DNA from: CAIPFQ01 sp964641775
GTDB taxonomy: Bacteria; Chlamydiota; Chlamydiia; Chlamydiales; SM23-39
DNA length: 9,515 bases
Direction of reading: 5' to 3'
Assembly (NCBI GenBank): GCA_964641775.1
Contig: CAZXLK010000052.1
Coordinates: 1 to 9,515 of the forward strand
Shown here: positions 1-6,120 of the stretch, piece after piece
Position numbering within the stretch: position 1 is the stretch's first letter
How the letters are laid out: each line of letters starts with the position of its first letter
The notes under the pieces: model-generated
What the model saw: only the letters and a program-made list of their open reading frames with translations
Told to the model about the DNA's origin: nothing
Databases searched by the model: none
Translations under genes and position numbers: made by a program

Positions 1-24
1 AGAATTTCTCATAAATAACCCCCC

Positions 25-66
25 TGCCTGTGCCTGTGCCCGTGCCTCTGCCCGATCCCTTGCCCG
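25..66. repeat. Degenerate hexamer tandem array 1 (TGCCYG)
   Basis: Seven consecutive 6-nt units in strict register: TGCCTG, TGCCTG, TGCCCG, TGCCTC, TGCCCG, ATCCCT, TGCCCG. They are preceded by CCCC and followed by ATTT. The array lies 20 bp downstream of the putative lipoprotein stop and is far more C+G-rich than its AT-rich surroundings. A second array with the same consensus, flanks and orientation lies at 2312-2365, on the other side of the two-gene cassette. Its role is unknown. It could be a dispersed intergenic repeat family of this genome or a boundary of an acquired segment. Confidence 0.85.
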
Positions 67-86
67 ATTTAAATATTTTGAAGCCG

Positions 87-626
87 TTACATAGCCTGTT
101 CTTTCGCAAGAGAATCCTGAACGATCTGGAGTGCCTCTTCATAAGTTTCTTGGTAAAGAATTATGTAACTTTTATTTGAGTCGTGCGCTCTATAAGTCAA
201 AACTCCATTGTTTGCCGTTGCAACACATAATTTCCCCTCACCAAAATCCTTCCCCTTTCGATCAAGAACAAATAAATCAATATGTATGCTTTTAGGTTCA
301 AAGGGAAATTTGTCTAGGTAAGAACGAATGCGTTCATCACCATTGATCTCACTAGCAAAATCTTGAACTGCCTTGACCAATAATTCTCTTGCTCTATTCA
401 CATCAATGGATTGATGATAATTAAAGCCCAGATAAAGCATTTTGATTTGATGCATCATCTGCCCACCAGTGCCACAGGGAATTAGTCCAGTTTCTTCTCT
501 AATCTTGATTGCTGCCTTTTTCATAATCTCATTTGTTATTTTCTCCTTCTGGCTTGGTTGATAAGGATGATTCCATTCACAACTGCAAAAGGCAAAAACC
601 ATTACTAAATAAAATATGAATCTCAT
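87..626 (-). CDS. Small putative lipoprotein of unknown function
   Basis: 179 residues, function not recognised. The N-terminus (Met-Arg, then hydrophobic residues 3-13) reads as a signal peptide ending in Cys-Ser-Cys (14-16). Cys16, or less likely Cys14, could be a lipidated cysteine, but Phe at -3 makes the lipobox non-canonical. The mature part has a charged helical start (26-47), a Gly-rich turn CGTGGQMM (51-58), a conserved-looking helical block ending near IRSYLDKFPF (100-109), and an alternating strand region (113-146). It resembles small lipoproteins I associate with chlamydial DUF687 neighbourhoods, but I cannot confirm that without a search. The start ATG overlaps the upstream gene's TGA (ATGA, 623-626). 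A GGAG sits 7 nt before the ATG, within the upstream gene's last codons, so translation is probably coupled. It likely acts in the envelope together with the upstream product. Confidence 0.75.
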   Translation of the reverse strand: MRFIFYLVMVFAFCSCEWNHPYQPSQKEKITNEIMKKAAIKIREETGLIPCGTGGQMMHQIKMLYLGFNYHQSIDVNRARELLVKAVQDFASEINGDERIRSYLDKFPFEPKSIHIDLFVLDRKGKDFGEGKLCVATANNGVLTYRAHDSNKSYIILYQETYEEALQIVQDSLAKEQAM

Positions 627-2239
627 TTATATTCTCCATTATTATTTAAATATTCTTCGATACGAATTCTAATATGTTCTTCAAAAACCGGATTTTGAAA
701 AGAGTGAGCGCTTTCAGTCGAATTCGGTTCCGGTTTTAACCAAATAATCTGATCTTGATATTCTATTGCCTGTTCTAGCAATTTTGACATACCGCATTCA
801 TTGGGATCAAGCGCTCCCCTATAAACCAGTTCACCGTACGGGACAACATCCCCTTCGCAAGCATAGTTAAAAGATTGATAACACACTTCTTTAGGTACAA
901 CTGCTGCGGGAGCGATGGCAACAACGATGATCCGTTTTTTAATTTCCTCGGGCAGGTGTGCGAGGCTATTCCGTACATGGAGGGCTCCTTGGCTATGGCA
1001 AAATTGTAAATATTTAGCATTGGGTCGATCCATATTTTGCAGATGAAAAGCTGTCCAATTTTGGATCAGAAGCTGTTCTGTATTGGGTGAAATCCCTGGA
1101 TAGTTCATGGTAAAAATTTCTGCAGTATCGATTACCGGTCCATGAGATCGATTATAAACCCAATCAACTTTTTGTCTGGGAGCCAAAGACTGAAGGTAGC
1201 TCATATTATCAACAGCATCATCAAAGGAGTTATTCATACCATTAATCCCCGCAATGCGAAGATAAGAAGGATTATCCTCAATCGTTGTGAAGTAGCATGA
1301 TGGCTCCCGAATGGAAAAAGAGTCATTGGAATTCTCAAGGCCGAAGATCTCTTTTTTAATCATATCGATCACATTTGTAACCCTCGGTCTTTCCTCTGGG
1401 GCCGAGGGAAAGGATGGAAAATTCCCTTCAAAAGGGGGAGAATGGATCATTGAAGGTTCACGCCCTAAAATCTCATTATAACTAGAATAATGTCCATCGA
1501 ACAAAATGCCCTTTTCGCCAAAAATCAATTTGTCCTGAGTAAGTGATGGTGGAGGGGGGGCAAATGGTAGAGGTTCCATCATGATGTCCCTTGGCAAAGG
1601 ATGCTGAAATGGCTTTTGATCGAAACCGGGGCTTTCGATCATCGTAGATCGATCCAAAGAAAGGGATTGCGGGGGCGGATTTGCGATAAAGGACTCTTGT
1701 GGCTGATTTAAACGTGGATTTTCTGGCCAAGGTTTTCTATTTGAGACCTTGGGAGGATCGAAATCTTTTTTAGTCAATTCGTCTATTGCTACACCACCTG
1801 CTGCTGCGGCGCCGCCTGCAGCAGTACCTCCTGTCGAAACTGCTACGACTACAACAACAGTAATGACAACGGCAACAGCTACGCCAATGAGAATTTCTTT
1901 TTTATGTTTTTTCCAGAACTTGGATATCGATTTTCTAAAACCGACTTGTAATATTTCATCTTTAGTAGAAAAATCAAGCGCCTGGATATCTTTAGCTAAA
2001 AGTGTACGGCCGGCATCTGTACTGCCAAGCCAGGCATACTGAGCAGCCAGCCTCTCGAATGCAGAATCCGATTGCTCCTGAAAAAGAGTCTCTAAAATAC
2101 GCAATTTTACTTCTTCGCAAAATTCTGAAGCTTCTTCCCACGAAACCTGGCGCCCATTCCAAACTTGGGTTTGCAATGCCCAGTTTGCAAAAGCAAGCGG
2201 ATCTCCAATTTCTAAATCATCATTTAACTCAATTGACAT
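623..2239 (-). CDS. DUF687-like membrane-anchored protein with alpha/beta-hydrolase-like C-terminal domain
   Basis: 538 residues. Visible layout: a polar helical N-terminal domain (1-110), a basic cluster (KFWKKHKK, 107-114), one strong Val/Ala-rich membrane segment (115-135), a Gly/Ala low-complexity stretch (136-150), a Pro-rich low-complexity linker (161-285) and a compact C-terminal domain (287-530). The C-terminal domain has the look of the chlamydial DUF687 family. It contains CHSQGA (414-419) after a beta strand, like a lipase nucleophile elbow, then VVAIAPAAVVP (439-449), GDVVP (463-467) and AHSFQNPVF (511-519). Ser416, Asp464 and His512 are in the order and approximate spacing of a Ser-Asp-His triad, so a hydrolase or lipase role is an inference. 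No N-terminal signal peptide is seen. The start ATG follows AAGAGGAG with a short 3-nt gap. It overlaps the lipoprotein gene by 4 nt. It could instead be a catalytically inactive binding domain or a type III effector. Confidence 0.75.
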   Translation of the reverse strand: MSIELNDDLEIGDPLAFANWALQTQVWNGRQVSWEEASEFCEEVKLRILETLFQEQSDSAFERLAAQYAWLGSTDAGRTLLAKDIQALDFSTKDEILQVGFRKSISKFWKKHKKEILIGVAVAVVITVVVVVAVSTGGTAAGGAAAAGGVAIDELTKKDFDPPKVSNRKPWPENPRLNQPQESFIANPPPQSLSLDRSTMIESPGFDQKPFQHPLPRDIMMEPLPFAPPPPSLTQDKLIFGEKGILFDGHYSSYNEILGREPSMIHSPPFEGNFPSFPSAPEERPRVTNVIDMIKKEIFGLENSNDSFSIREPSCYFTTIEDNPSYLRIAGINGMNNSFDDAVDNMSYLQSLAPRQKVDWVYNRSHGPVIDTAEIFTMNYPGISPNTEQLLIQNWTAFHLQNMDRPNAKYLQFCHSQGALHVRNSLAHLPEEIKKRIIVVAIAPAAVVPKEVCYQSFNYACEGDVVPYGELVYRGALDPNECGMSKLLEQAIEYQDQIIWLKPEPNSTESAHSFQNPVFEEHIRIRIEEYLNNNGEYK

Positions 2240-2265
2240 AAACTCCTCTTAATCAGCGAAGAGAA
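2240..2265 (-). promoter_or_regulatory. Shine-Dalgarno with potential sequestering hairpin
   Basis: On the minus strand, just before the DUF687-like ATG, TTCTCTT (2265-2259) can pair with AAGAGGA (2250-2244) across an 8-nt loop. This gives 7 bp including one G-U. The 3' arm contains most of the Shine-Dalgarno AAGAGGAG, which is only 3 nt from the start codon. The fold could hold translation of the whole two-gene operon low unless opened. It was seen by eye only, with no energy calculation. Confidence 0.35.
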
Positions 2266-2311
2266 TATCAATTGAACGTTTTTATGCATAGATTCCACCC
2301 ATCCTAACCCC

Positions 2312-2365
2312 TGCCCGTGCCTGTGCCCGTGCCTGTGCCCGACCCCTTGTTTGATCCCTTTCTCG
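2312..2365. repeat. Degenerate hexamer tandem array 2 (TGCCYG)
   Basis: Nine 6-nt units in register: TGCCCG, TGCCTG, TGCCCG, TGCCTG, TGCCCG, ACCCCT, TGTTTG, ATCCCT, TTCTCG. They are preceded by CCCC and followed by ATTTT. The last four units are decayed. The array shares consensus, flanking tetramers and orientation with the array at 25-66 and lies 43 bp before the phosphohexomutase start codon, just upstream of its predicted promoter. The intergenic stretch 2240-2408 therefore holds the leader of the minus-strand operon, this array and the plus-strand promoter. No other gene is seen there. Confidence 0.85.
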
Positions 2366-2373
2366 ATTTTCTA

Positions 2374-2401
2374 TTTCAAAAACTTTGTAAAAATATATAA
2401 T
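2374..2401 (+). promoter_or_regulatory. Predicted promoter of the phosphohexomutase gene (leaderless)
   Basis: A perfect -10 hexamer TATAAT lies at 2396-2401, only 7 nt before the ATG at 2409. The best -35 is weak: TTTCAA at 2374-2379, spacer 16. Transcription would begin at or within about one base of the start codon. There is no Shine-Dalgarno sequence, which fits a leaderless mRNA. The weak -35 lowers confidence. Confidence 0.5.
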
Positions 2402-2408
2402 CACATTC

Positions 2409-4112
2409 ATGACACTGCAACTTGATCCTGATGTGCAAAAACGGGTTCAAGCTTGGCTCGATGGGCCTTTTGATGAAGAGACGAAGGCTGAAATTCGCAA
2501 GCTGATCCAAGATAATCCGAAAGAATTATCGAATGCTTTTTTCAAAGATCTTTCTTTTGGAACCGGCGGGATGCGCGGGCTAATGGGCATTGGGACCAAT
2601 CGGATCAATGTCTACACCATCCGCATTGCTACGCAAGGACTTGCCAATTATATCGAGAAACAGCCGCCTGCGGATCGGGGGTTTAGTGTTTTTATTGGAT
2701 ATGATGTGAGAGAGCATTCCAAAGAATTTGCCGAAGAAGCTGCAAAAGTTTTGGCGGGAAATGGAATTCGGGTCTTCATTTCAAGAGAAATTTGCCCAAC
2801 TCCCCTTGTCTCTTTTGCATGCAGGTATTTTGGCTGCACGGCGGCAATTATGATCACGGCATCTCATAATCCCCCGCAATATAACGGCTATAAAGTCTAT
2901 TGGTCAGATGGAGGGCAAATTGTTTCTCCTCACGACATTGGAATTATGCAAGAAGTGCACAAGGTAAAAACCGTCCGTTTGGGATCTCTCGACCCTCCTC
3001 TTGTCCACTGGTCGGGAAGAGAAATTGACGATGCCTATTTGAAAGAATTGAAAAAAATTCAGCTCCTTCCCGAACTAGACGGCTCTCAATTGAAAATCGT
3101 CTATTCCAATCTCCATGGAACAGGAATTCGGATTGTGCCCGAAAGCTTAAAATCGCTTGGCTTTACCAATATTTCTCTAGTTGGGCCGCAAGCTGCTCCC
3201 GATGGAAGATTTCCCAATGCCCCAAAGCCCAATCCCGAAGAAGAAAAAACGATGGAGCTGGGAACAAGGCAGCTATTGCACCAACATGCCGATATTTTTC
3301 TTGCCACCGATCCTGATGCCGATCGCATCGGCGTTGTTGTGAAAACCGGTAATCAAGCAGTACGGCTCACCGGCAATCAAACAGCTTGCATTTGTCTGGA
3401 TCACATTTGCAGATCTTTGAAAGAGAAGGGCAAATTTCCTCCCAATGCCGGTTTTATCAAAACCATCGTAACCACTGAGCTTTTTAAAACAATTTCCGAA
3501 AGCTATGGAGGGACTTGCATCGATGTTTTGACCGGTTTTAAATACATTGCCGAAATGATCCATCTTTGGGAGACGAGTTTTGGCGGGCTGCAATATGTCT
3601 TTGGCGCAGAAGAGTCCTATGGCTGTCTCATCGAAACTTTCGTAAGAGATAAAGATGCGATTTCAGCAAGTTGCCTCATTGCTGAAGTTGCCATGGATGC
3701 AAAATTGCAAAGAGAGACCCTCGTAGATAGACTCTATGCAATTTATCGCAAATTTGGAATCCATAGAGAATCCTTAACAGATCTCTCATTTACCGATTCT
3801 CCCAGTTCTTTAGATGAAATCAAAAAAATGATGCAGCTTCTTAGAAAAAATCCCCCCACTACGATCGGCGATTTAAAAGTGACAAAATTAGAAGATTATT
3901 CAAATGGGACAATGCCTCTTCCTAAATCGGATGTTCTTCGCTTTTGGCTATCCGATCAATCAAAACTTGTGATCCGCCCTTCCGGAACAGAGCCCAAAGT
4001 CAAAATCTACACAGAAGTGGTTGCCTCTGCAACTGACAATATCGAAAAAGATCTTGAAAAAGCAGATAGCCGTCTAAAAAAAGTAGTCGATGATTTCCAA
4101 AAAACTCTTTAA
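2409..4112 (+). CDS. Phosphoglucomutase/phosphomannomutase (alpha-D-phosphohexomutase family, PgcA/PGM2-like)
   Basis: 567 residues, full length for the long bacterial PgcA/eukaryotic PGM2-type mutases. It interconverts hexose 1- and 6-phosphates, feeding glucose-1-phosphate to glycogen and nucleotide-sugar synthesis, in the cytoplasm. Family motifs are intact and in order: GTGGMRG (51-57), the phosphoserine loop TASHNP (150-155, catalytic Ser152), the Mg-binding loop DPDADR (301-306; Asp301, 303, 305), the sugar-specificity loop GAEESYG (399-405), and the C-terminal phosphate-binding RPSGTEPK (523-530). Chlamydial homologues are often labelled mrsA or pmm. Whether glucose or mannose is preferred cannot be read here; the GAEES loop fits phosphoglucomutase activity. 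The ATG at 2409 is the only possible start after the in-frame stop at 2388-2390 and has no Shine-Dalgarno site. The NlpC/P60-like gene follows after 26 bp with no terminator visible between them, so co-transcription is likely. Confidence 0.95.
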   Translation: MTLQLDPDVQKRVQAWLDGPFDEETKAEIRKLIQDNPKELSNAFFKDLSFGTGGMRGLMGIGTNRINVYTIRIATQGLANYIEKQPPADRGFSVFIGYDVREHSKEFAEEAAKVLAGNGIRVFISREICPTPLVSFACRYFGCTAAIMITASHNPPQYNGYKVYWSDGGQIVSPHDIGIMQEVHKVKTVRLGSLDPPLVHWSGREIDDAYLKELKKIQLLPELDGSQLKIVYSNLHGTGIRIVPESLKSLGFTNISLVGPQAAPDGRFPNAPKPNPEEEKTMELGTRQLLHQHADIFLATDPDADRIGVVVKTGNQAVRLTGNQTACICLDHICRSLKEKGKFPPNAGFIKTIVTTELFKTISESYGGTCIDVLTGFKYIAEMIHLWETSFGGLQYVFGAEESYGCLIETFVRDKDAISASCLIAEVAMDAKLQRETLVDRLYAIYRKFGIHRESLTDLSFTDSPSSLDEIKKMMQLLRKNPPTTIGDLKVTKLEDYSNGTMPLPKSDVLRFWLSDQSKLVIRPSGTEPKVKIYTEVVASATDNIEKDLEKADSRLKKVVDDFQKTL

Positions 4113-4138
4113 AAAATTCTCACATCTCGCTAATATTC

Positions 4139-4633
4139 ATGGCATTTAAGGAGGAAACATTCACGCAAAGACTTCTTGTATTTCGTAATTTGGATTTCCA
4201 TCCAACTTCTCTTGTACATCAGTGCCATCTTTTATGTGCAAATGCTAGGTATAAAAGGTGTGCAAAGCTAGAAGATGCCCCGAAAATAGCTGATTGTCTC
4301 ACAGCAATCCATTTTATCTTTCAGGGGGCATTTCCTACACTTGATTGGATTGGAAATATGCCAAGAAATCTCCTATATGAAAATAAGTGGCAGATTCATG
4401 ATATTGCCCCCTCTGATCTTCGATTCGGCGATATCCTATTTTTAAAGAAAAATGCCTGTAAAAGAGATGTTACACACGTAGCTATGTCCTATGGCTTGGA
4501 CAATCTGTTTCACTGCTCTTATGAAAATCAAGGTGCGGTCATTGAAAAAATCAACGCCATTTTTGTCCGCTATACCCAGCCAAGTAAAGATGCAATGTTT
4601 TCATTTATTGATCCAAGAACTTCAAATGATTAA
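4139..4633 (+). CDS. NlpC/P60-like cysteine hydrolase without signal peptide
   Basis: 164 residues. The papain-like NlpC/P60 core is recognisable: ADCLTAIHFIF (51-61) with nucleophile Cys53, LRFGDILFLKK (94-104), THVAMSYG (112-119) with His113, and NLFHCS (122-127) with His125. The His-to-His distance of 12 matches E. coli Spr/MepS as I remember it (His119/His131), so a complete Cys-His-His triad appears present. Such enzymes usually cut peptidoglycan stem peptides. Chlamydiae have an NlpC/P60 enzyme acting on peptidoglycan. No signal peptide or membrane segment is seen, so it is cytoplasmic, exported by a non-Sec route, or an amidase/transferase variant. The start is uncertain: the ATG at 4139 has no upstream Shine-Dalgarno, whereas a strong AAGGAGG lies inside the frame at 4148-4154, 8 nt before an in-frame ACG (4163). 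A start there would leave 156 residues with all catalytic positions kept. Confidence 0.8.
   Translation: MAFKEETFTQRLLVFRNLDFHPTSLVHQCHLLCANARYKRCAKLEDAPKIADCLTAIHFIFQGAFPTLDWIGNMPRNLLYENKWQIHDIAPSDLRFGDILFLKKNACKRDVTHVAMSYGLDNLFHCSYENQGAVIEKINAIFVRYTQPSKDAMFSFIDPRTSND
4148..4154 (+). promoter_or_regulatory. Strong Shine-Dalgarno AAGGAGG inside the annotated NlpC/P60 frame
   Basis: A consensus AAGGAGG occurs 9 nt after the only upstream ATG. No ATG, GTG or TTG follows at a usable distance in frame; the first is TTG at 4190. The in-frame ACG at 4163-4165 is 8 nt downstream, a standard spacing. It may be a coincidence from Lys-Glu-Glu codons (AAG GAG GAA), or it may mark the true start. Confidence 0.4.
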
Positions 4634-4639
4634 CCCGAA

Positions 4640-4951
4640 TTATTTTCTTAGAGACAAGACTTTGCGGCTTAATTCATCTCTTGCCCGCTCATTATCATGA
4701 AGGGGCCTGGAAAGATAGGTTTCGATCAAAGGGATTAAGTCCTCAATCCCATCCATTCCATTTTTTTGATTTTTGATCTGATAGACAAATGTCTTTAGCG
4801 CTTTCGTAGAATCAGAAGTATTCATTTCCACACACCAAGTAACATTTTCTAAAAAAAGGGCTCTAATTGCTAACGGATCTAAATCGTCAGAATAAGAAGG
4901 GCTTCTTTGCCACAGTGTTGGATGATCAAGAGAGATTTTTTGACTAAGCAT
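4640..4951 (-). CDS. Small protein of unknown function, overlapping the kinase gene
   Basis: 103 residues, not recognised. It is soluble-looking, with no signal peptide or membrane segment. The N-terminal half is rich in aromatic and hydrophobic residues (LWQRSPSYSD, LFLENVTWCVEMN), and the C-terminal half is a charged helix (residues 66-103, ending SRKVLSLRK). Evidence that it is real: its ATG overlaps the end of the kinase gene by 8 nt, and a good GGAGGG Shine-Dalgarno (4962-4957, minus strand) sits 5 nt upstream within the kinase's last codons. This indicates translational coupling. It is the second gene of a two-gene operon and could be a chaperone, inhibitor or co-effector of the kinase-like protein; this rests on position only. 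Its stop is 6 bp from the stop of the convergent NlpC/P60-like gene, with no terminator hairpin between them. Confidence 0.65.
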   Translation of the reverse strand: MLSQKISLDHPTLWQRSPSYSDDLDPLAIRALFLENVTWCVEMNTSDSTKALKTFVYQIKNQKNGMDGIEDLIPLIETYLSRPLHDNERARDELSRKVLSLRK

Positions 4952-6065
4952 ACATTCCCTCCAGTTTGGTAAAAGAATATTTCAAAGATTCAATTAAGGC
5001 AAGGTTATTTCGAATGAGTTGGATTGCCCGCATGCTAAAAGAGTCTTTCACTTCGCATTTGCTCAAAAATTCGTCCCATTTAAATTCATAGGCAAGCTTG
5101 AGGCCTTCTTGCATCCCAATGAGCACATGCTCAGGAATCAATTTAACAAAAGAAGTATAATCATCATTAAGATTTGAATCGTTTTGTATTTGTTGTAACT
5201 CTCTTTCAATGTTTGATTGTATATGTCTAGCGACTAATTTAGGATCACCAATTAAAAATGCAAATACCTGATTTAACCTTTGAATTTTTGCATCATAGTC
5301 AATAGGGATAACATCTTCGACTTTCGTCTCTTCGTCAGAATCTTCTCCAAACAAAAGTCTAATACCTTGCACATCTTCATGATTTTCTCTTTTTCGATCT
5401 GCCAAATCTAAAGTGCAATTATCAATGGGATAAATATCAATATCGTTATCTATTCGATTCCATTTGATTAATATGTTTCCTGAATTAAAAGATCCAATTC
5501 TACTAAGAGGCTCTTTTATATTATCGGTGAAAGAAACCAATCGATCATTATTACCTAAGATCATATCGAATATGGCGATTTTACCAAATTCTTGGAGCAT
5601 TCTTTTTTGTGCATTCAATGGCAGATTTTTAAAGAGGCCATTTTCAATTGCATCTTTAAAGCTAATTCCATTCAAAAAAGGCATATAGATGGCTGAAAGA
5701 TTGTCAAGCCCTGCTTCCATGGCACATTTTTCTTGGGCTGCAAGAATCCCTAAATTTTTAACAATCTTTTTATGATTGATCACGCAAGTTTGTGGAGCAG
5801 GGAGTCCTAATGTTCGAAAAAAGATCGATCCAATATGCTCAACATTACATAGCTCTAAAGGTTGCCATTTCACAACAAAACGATGAAGCGGCATATGGCA
5901 AAGAAAAGTAAATCCGGTTGTCCCTGCAGAACTGGCTTTAAAAGAAGTATTCGGGATATTTCTCAGAAGCATTTCTTCAAAATGTTCGAGAGTTTTAATA
6001 ATAGTATCTTCCTGAATAGATGTTTCGGAAATTGTCGGAAAATGGGATTGAGTTACGTTTGCCAT
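4944..6065 (-). CDS. Atypical kinase, actin-fragmin kinase / PI3-4-kinase-like fold
   Basis: 373 residues from ATG 6065. No signal peptide. The first 40 residues are polar and Thr/Ser-rich, as in many type III secreted proteins. Kinase-like motifs are visible in order: a Gly/Ser loop SSAGTTG (45-51), strand lysine VVKW (Lys66), a possible alpha-C glutamate (Glu76), hinge region IYMPFLNGISF (126-136), catalytic loop FDMILGNNDR (166-175; Asp167, Asn172, Asp174), metal-ligand segment FNSGNILI (193-200) and IYPIDN (211-216) with Asp215 in the DFG-equivalent position. The G-N-x-D-R plus N-x-x-N-I-L pattern is that of HipA/PI3-4K-type atypical kinases and best recalls the actin-fragmin kinase catalytic domain. 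The substrate is unknown; host actin-associated protein or lipid is inference. The frame is open upstream to a TTG at 6119, but that has no ribosome site. The gene is AT-rich compared with dnaX and the phosphohexomutase, consistent with transfer. It overlaps the downstream small gene by 8 nt. Confidence 0.7.
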   Translation of the reverse strand: MANVTQSHFPTISETSIQEDTIIKTLEHFEEMLLRNIPNTSFKASSAGTTGFTFLCHMPLHRFVVKWQPLELCNVEHIGSIFFRTLGLPAPQTCVINHKKIVKNLGILAAQEKCAMEAGLDNLSAIYMPFLNGISFKDAIENGLFKNLPLNAQKRMLQEFGKIAIFDMILGNNDRLVSFTDNIKEPLSRIGSFNSGNILIKWNRIDNDIDIYPIDNCTLDLADRKRENHEDVQGIRLLFGEDSDEETKVEDVIPIDYDAKIQRLNQVFAFLIGDPKLVARHIQSNIERELQQIQNDSNLNDDYTSFVKLIPEHVLIGMQEGLKLAYEFKWDEFLSKCEVKDSFSMRAIQLIRNNLALIESLKYSFTKLEGMYA

Positions 6066-6071
6066 AGATCT

Positions 6072-6101
6072 ATTATACAATAACCAACTAATAAAAAACA
6101 A
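6072..6101 (-). promoter_or_regulatory. Predicted promoter of the kinase operon (leaderless)
   Basis: On the minus strand, TTGTTT (6101-6096), an 18-nt spacer and a perfect TATAAT (6077-6072) precede the ATG at 6065 by 6 nt. The transcription start would fall on or next to the A of the ATG. No Shine-Dalgarno is present, so a leaderless mRNA is predicted. This also argues for 6065 rather than the upstream TTG as the real start, because a start at 6119 would lie upstream of the promoter. Confidence 0.55.
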
Positions 6102-6120
6102 GTTATTATTAAAAAGCAAA

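Noticed and set aside
25..66. CRISPR-like array
   Set aside because: Units are 6 nt, contiguous and without spacers; it is a simple degenerate tandem repeat, as is 2312-2365.
1749..2042. Open frame on the plus strand opposite the DUF687-like gene
   Set aside because: Its sequence is the complement of the Val/Ala/Gly membrane segment, giving Thr/Ala low complexity; no ribosome site and no recognisable motif.
3273..3593. 106-codon minus-strand frame within the phosphohexomutase gene
   Set aside because: It overlaps the metal-binding and sugar-binding region of a well-conserved enzyme; no independent support.
4113..4138. Terminator between the phosphohexomutase and the NlpC/P60-like gene
   Set aside because: There is no inverted repeat before a T run in the 26-bp gap, so read-through is more likely.
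6066..6119. TTG start giving the kinase 18 extra residues with a hydrophobic stretch that could look like a signal or membrane anchor
   Set aside because: There is no ribosome site before the TTG, and a TATAAT at 6077-6072 lies between it and the ATG, so this stretch is better read as promoter DNA.
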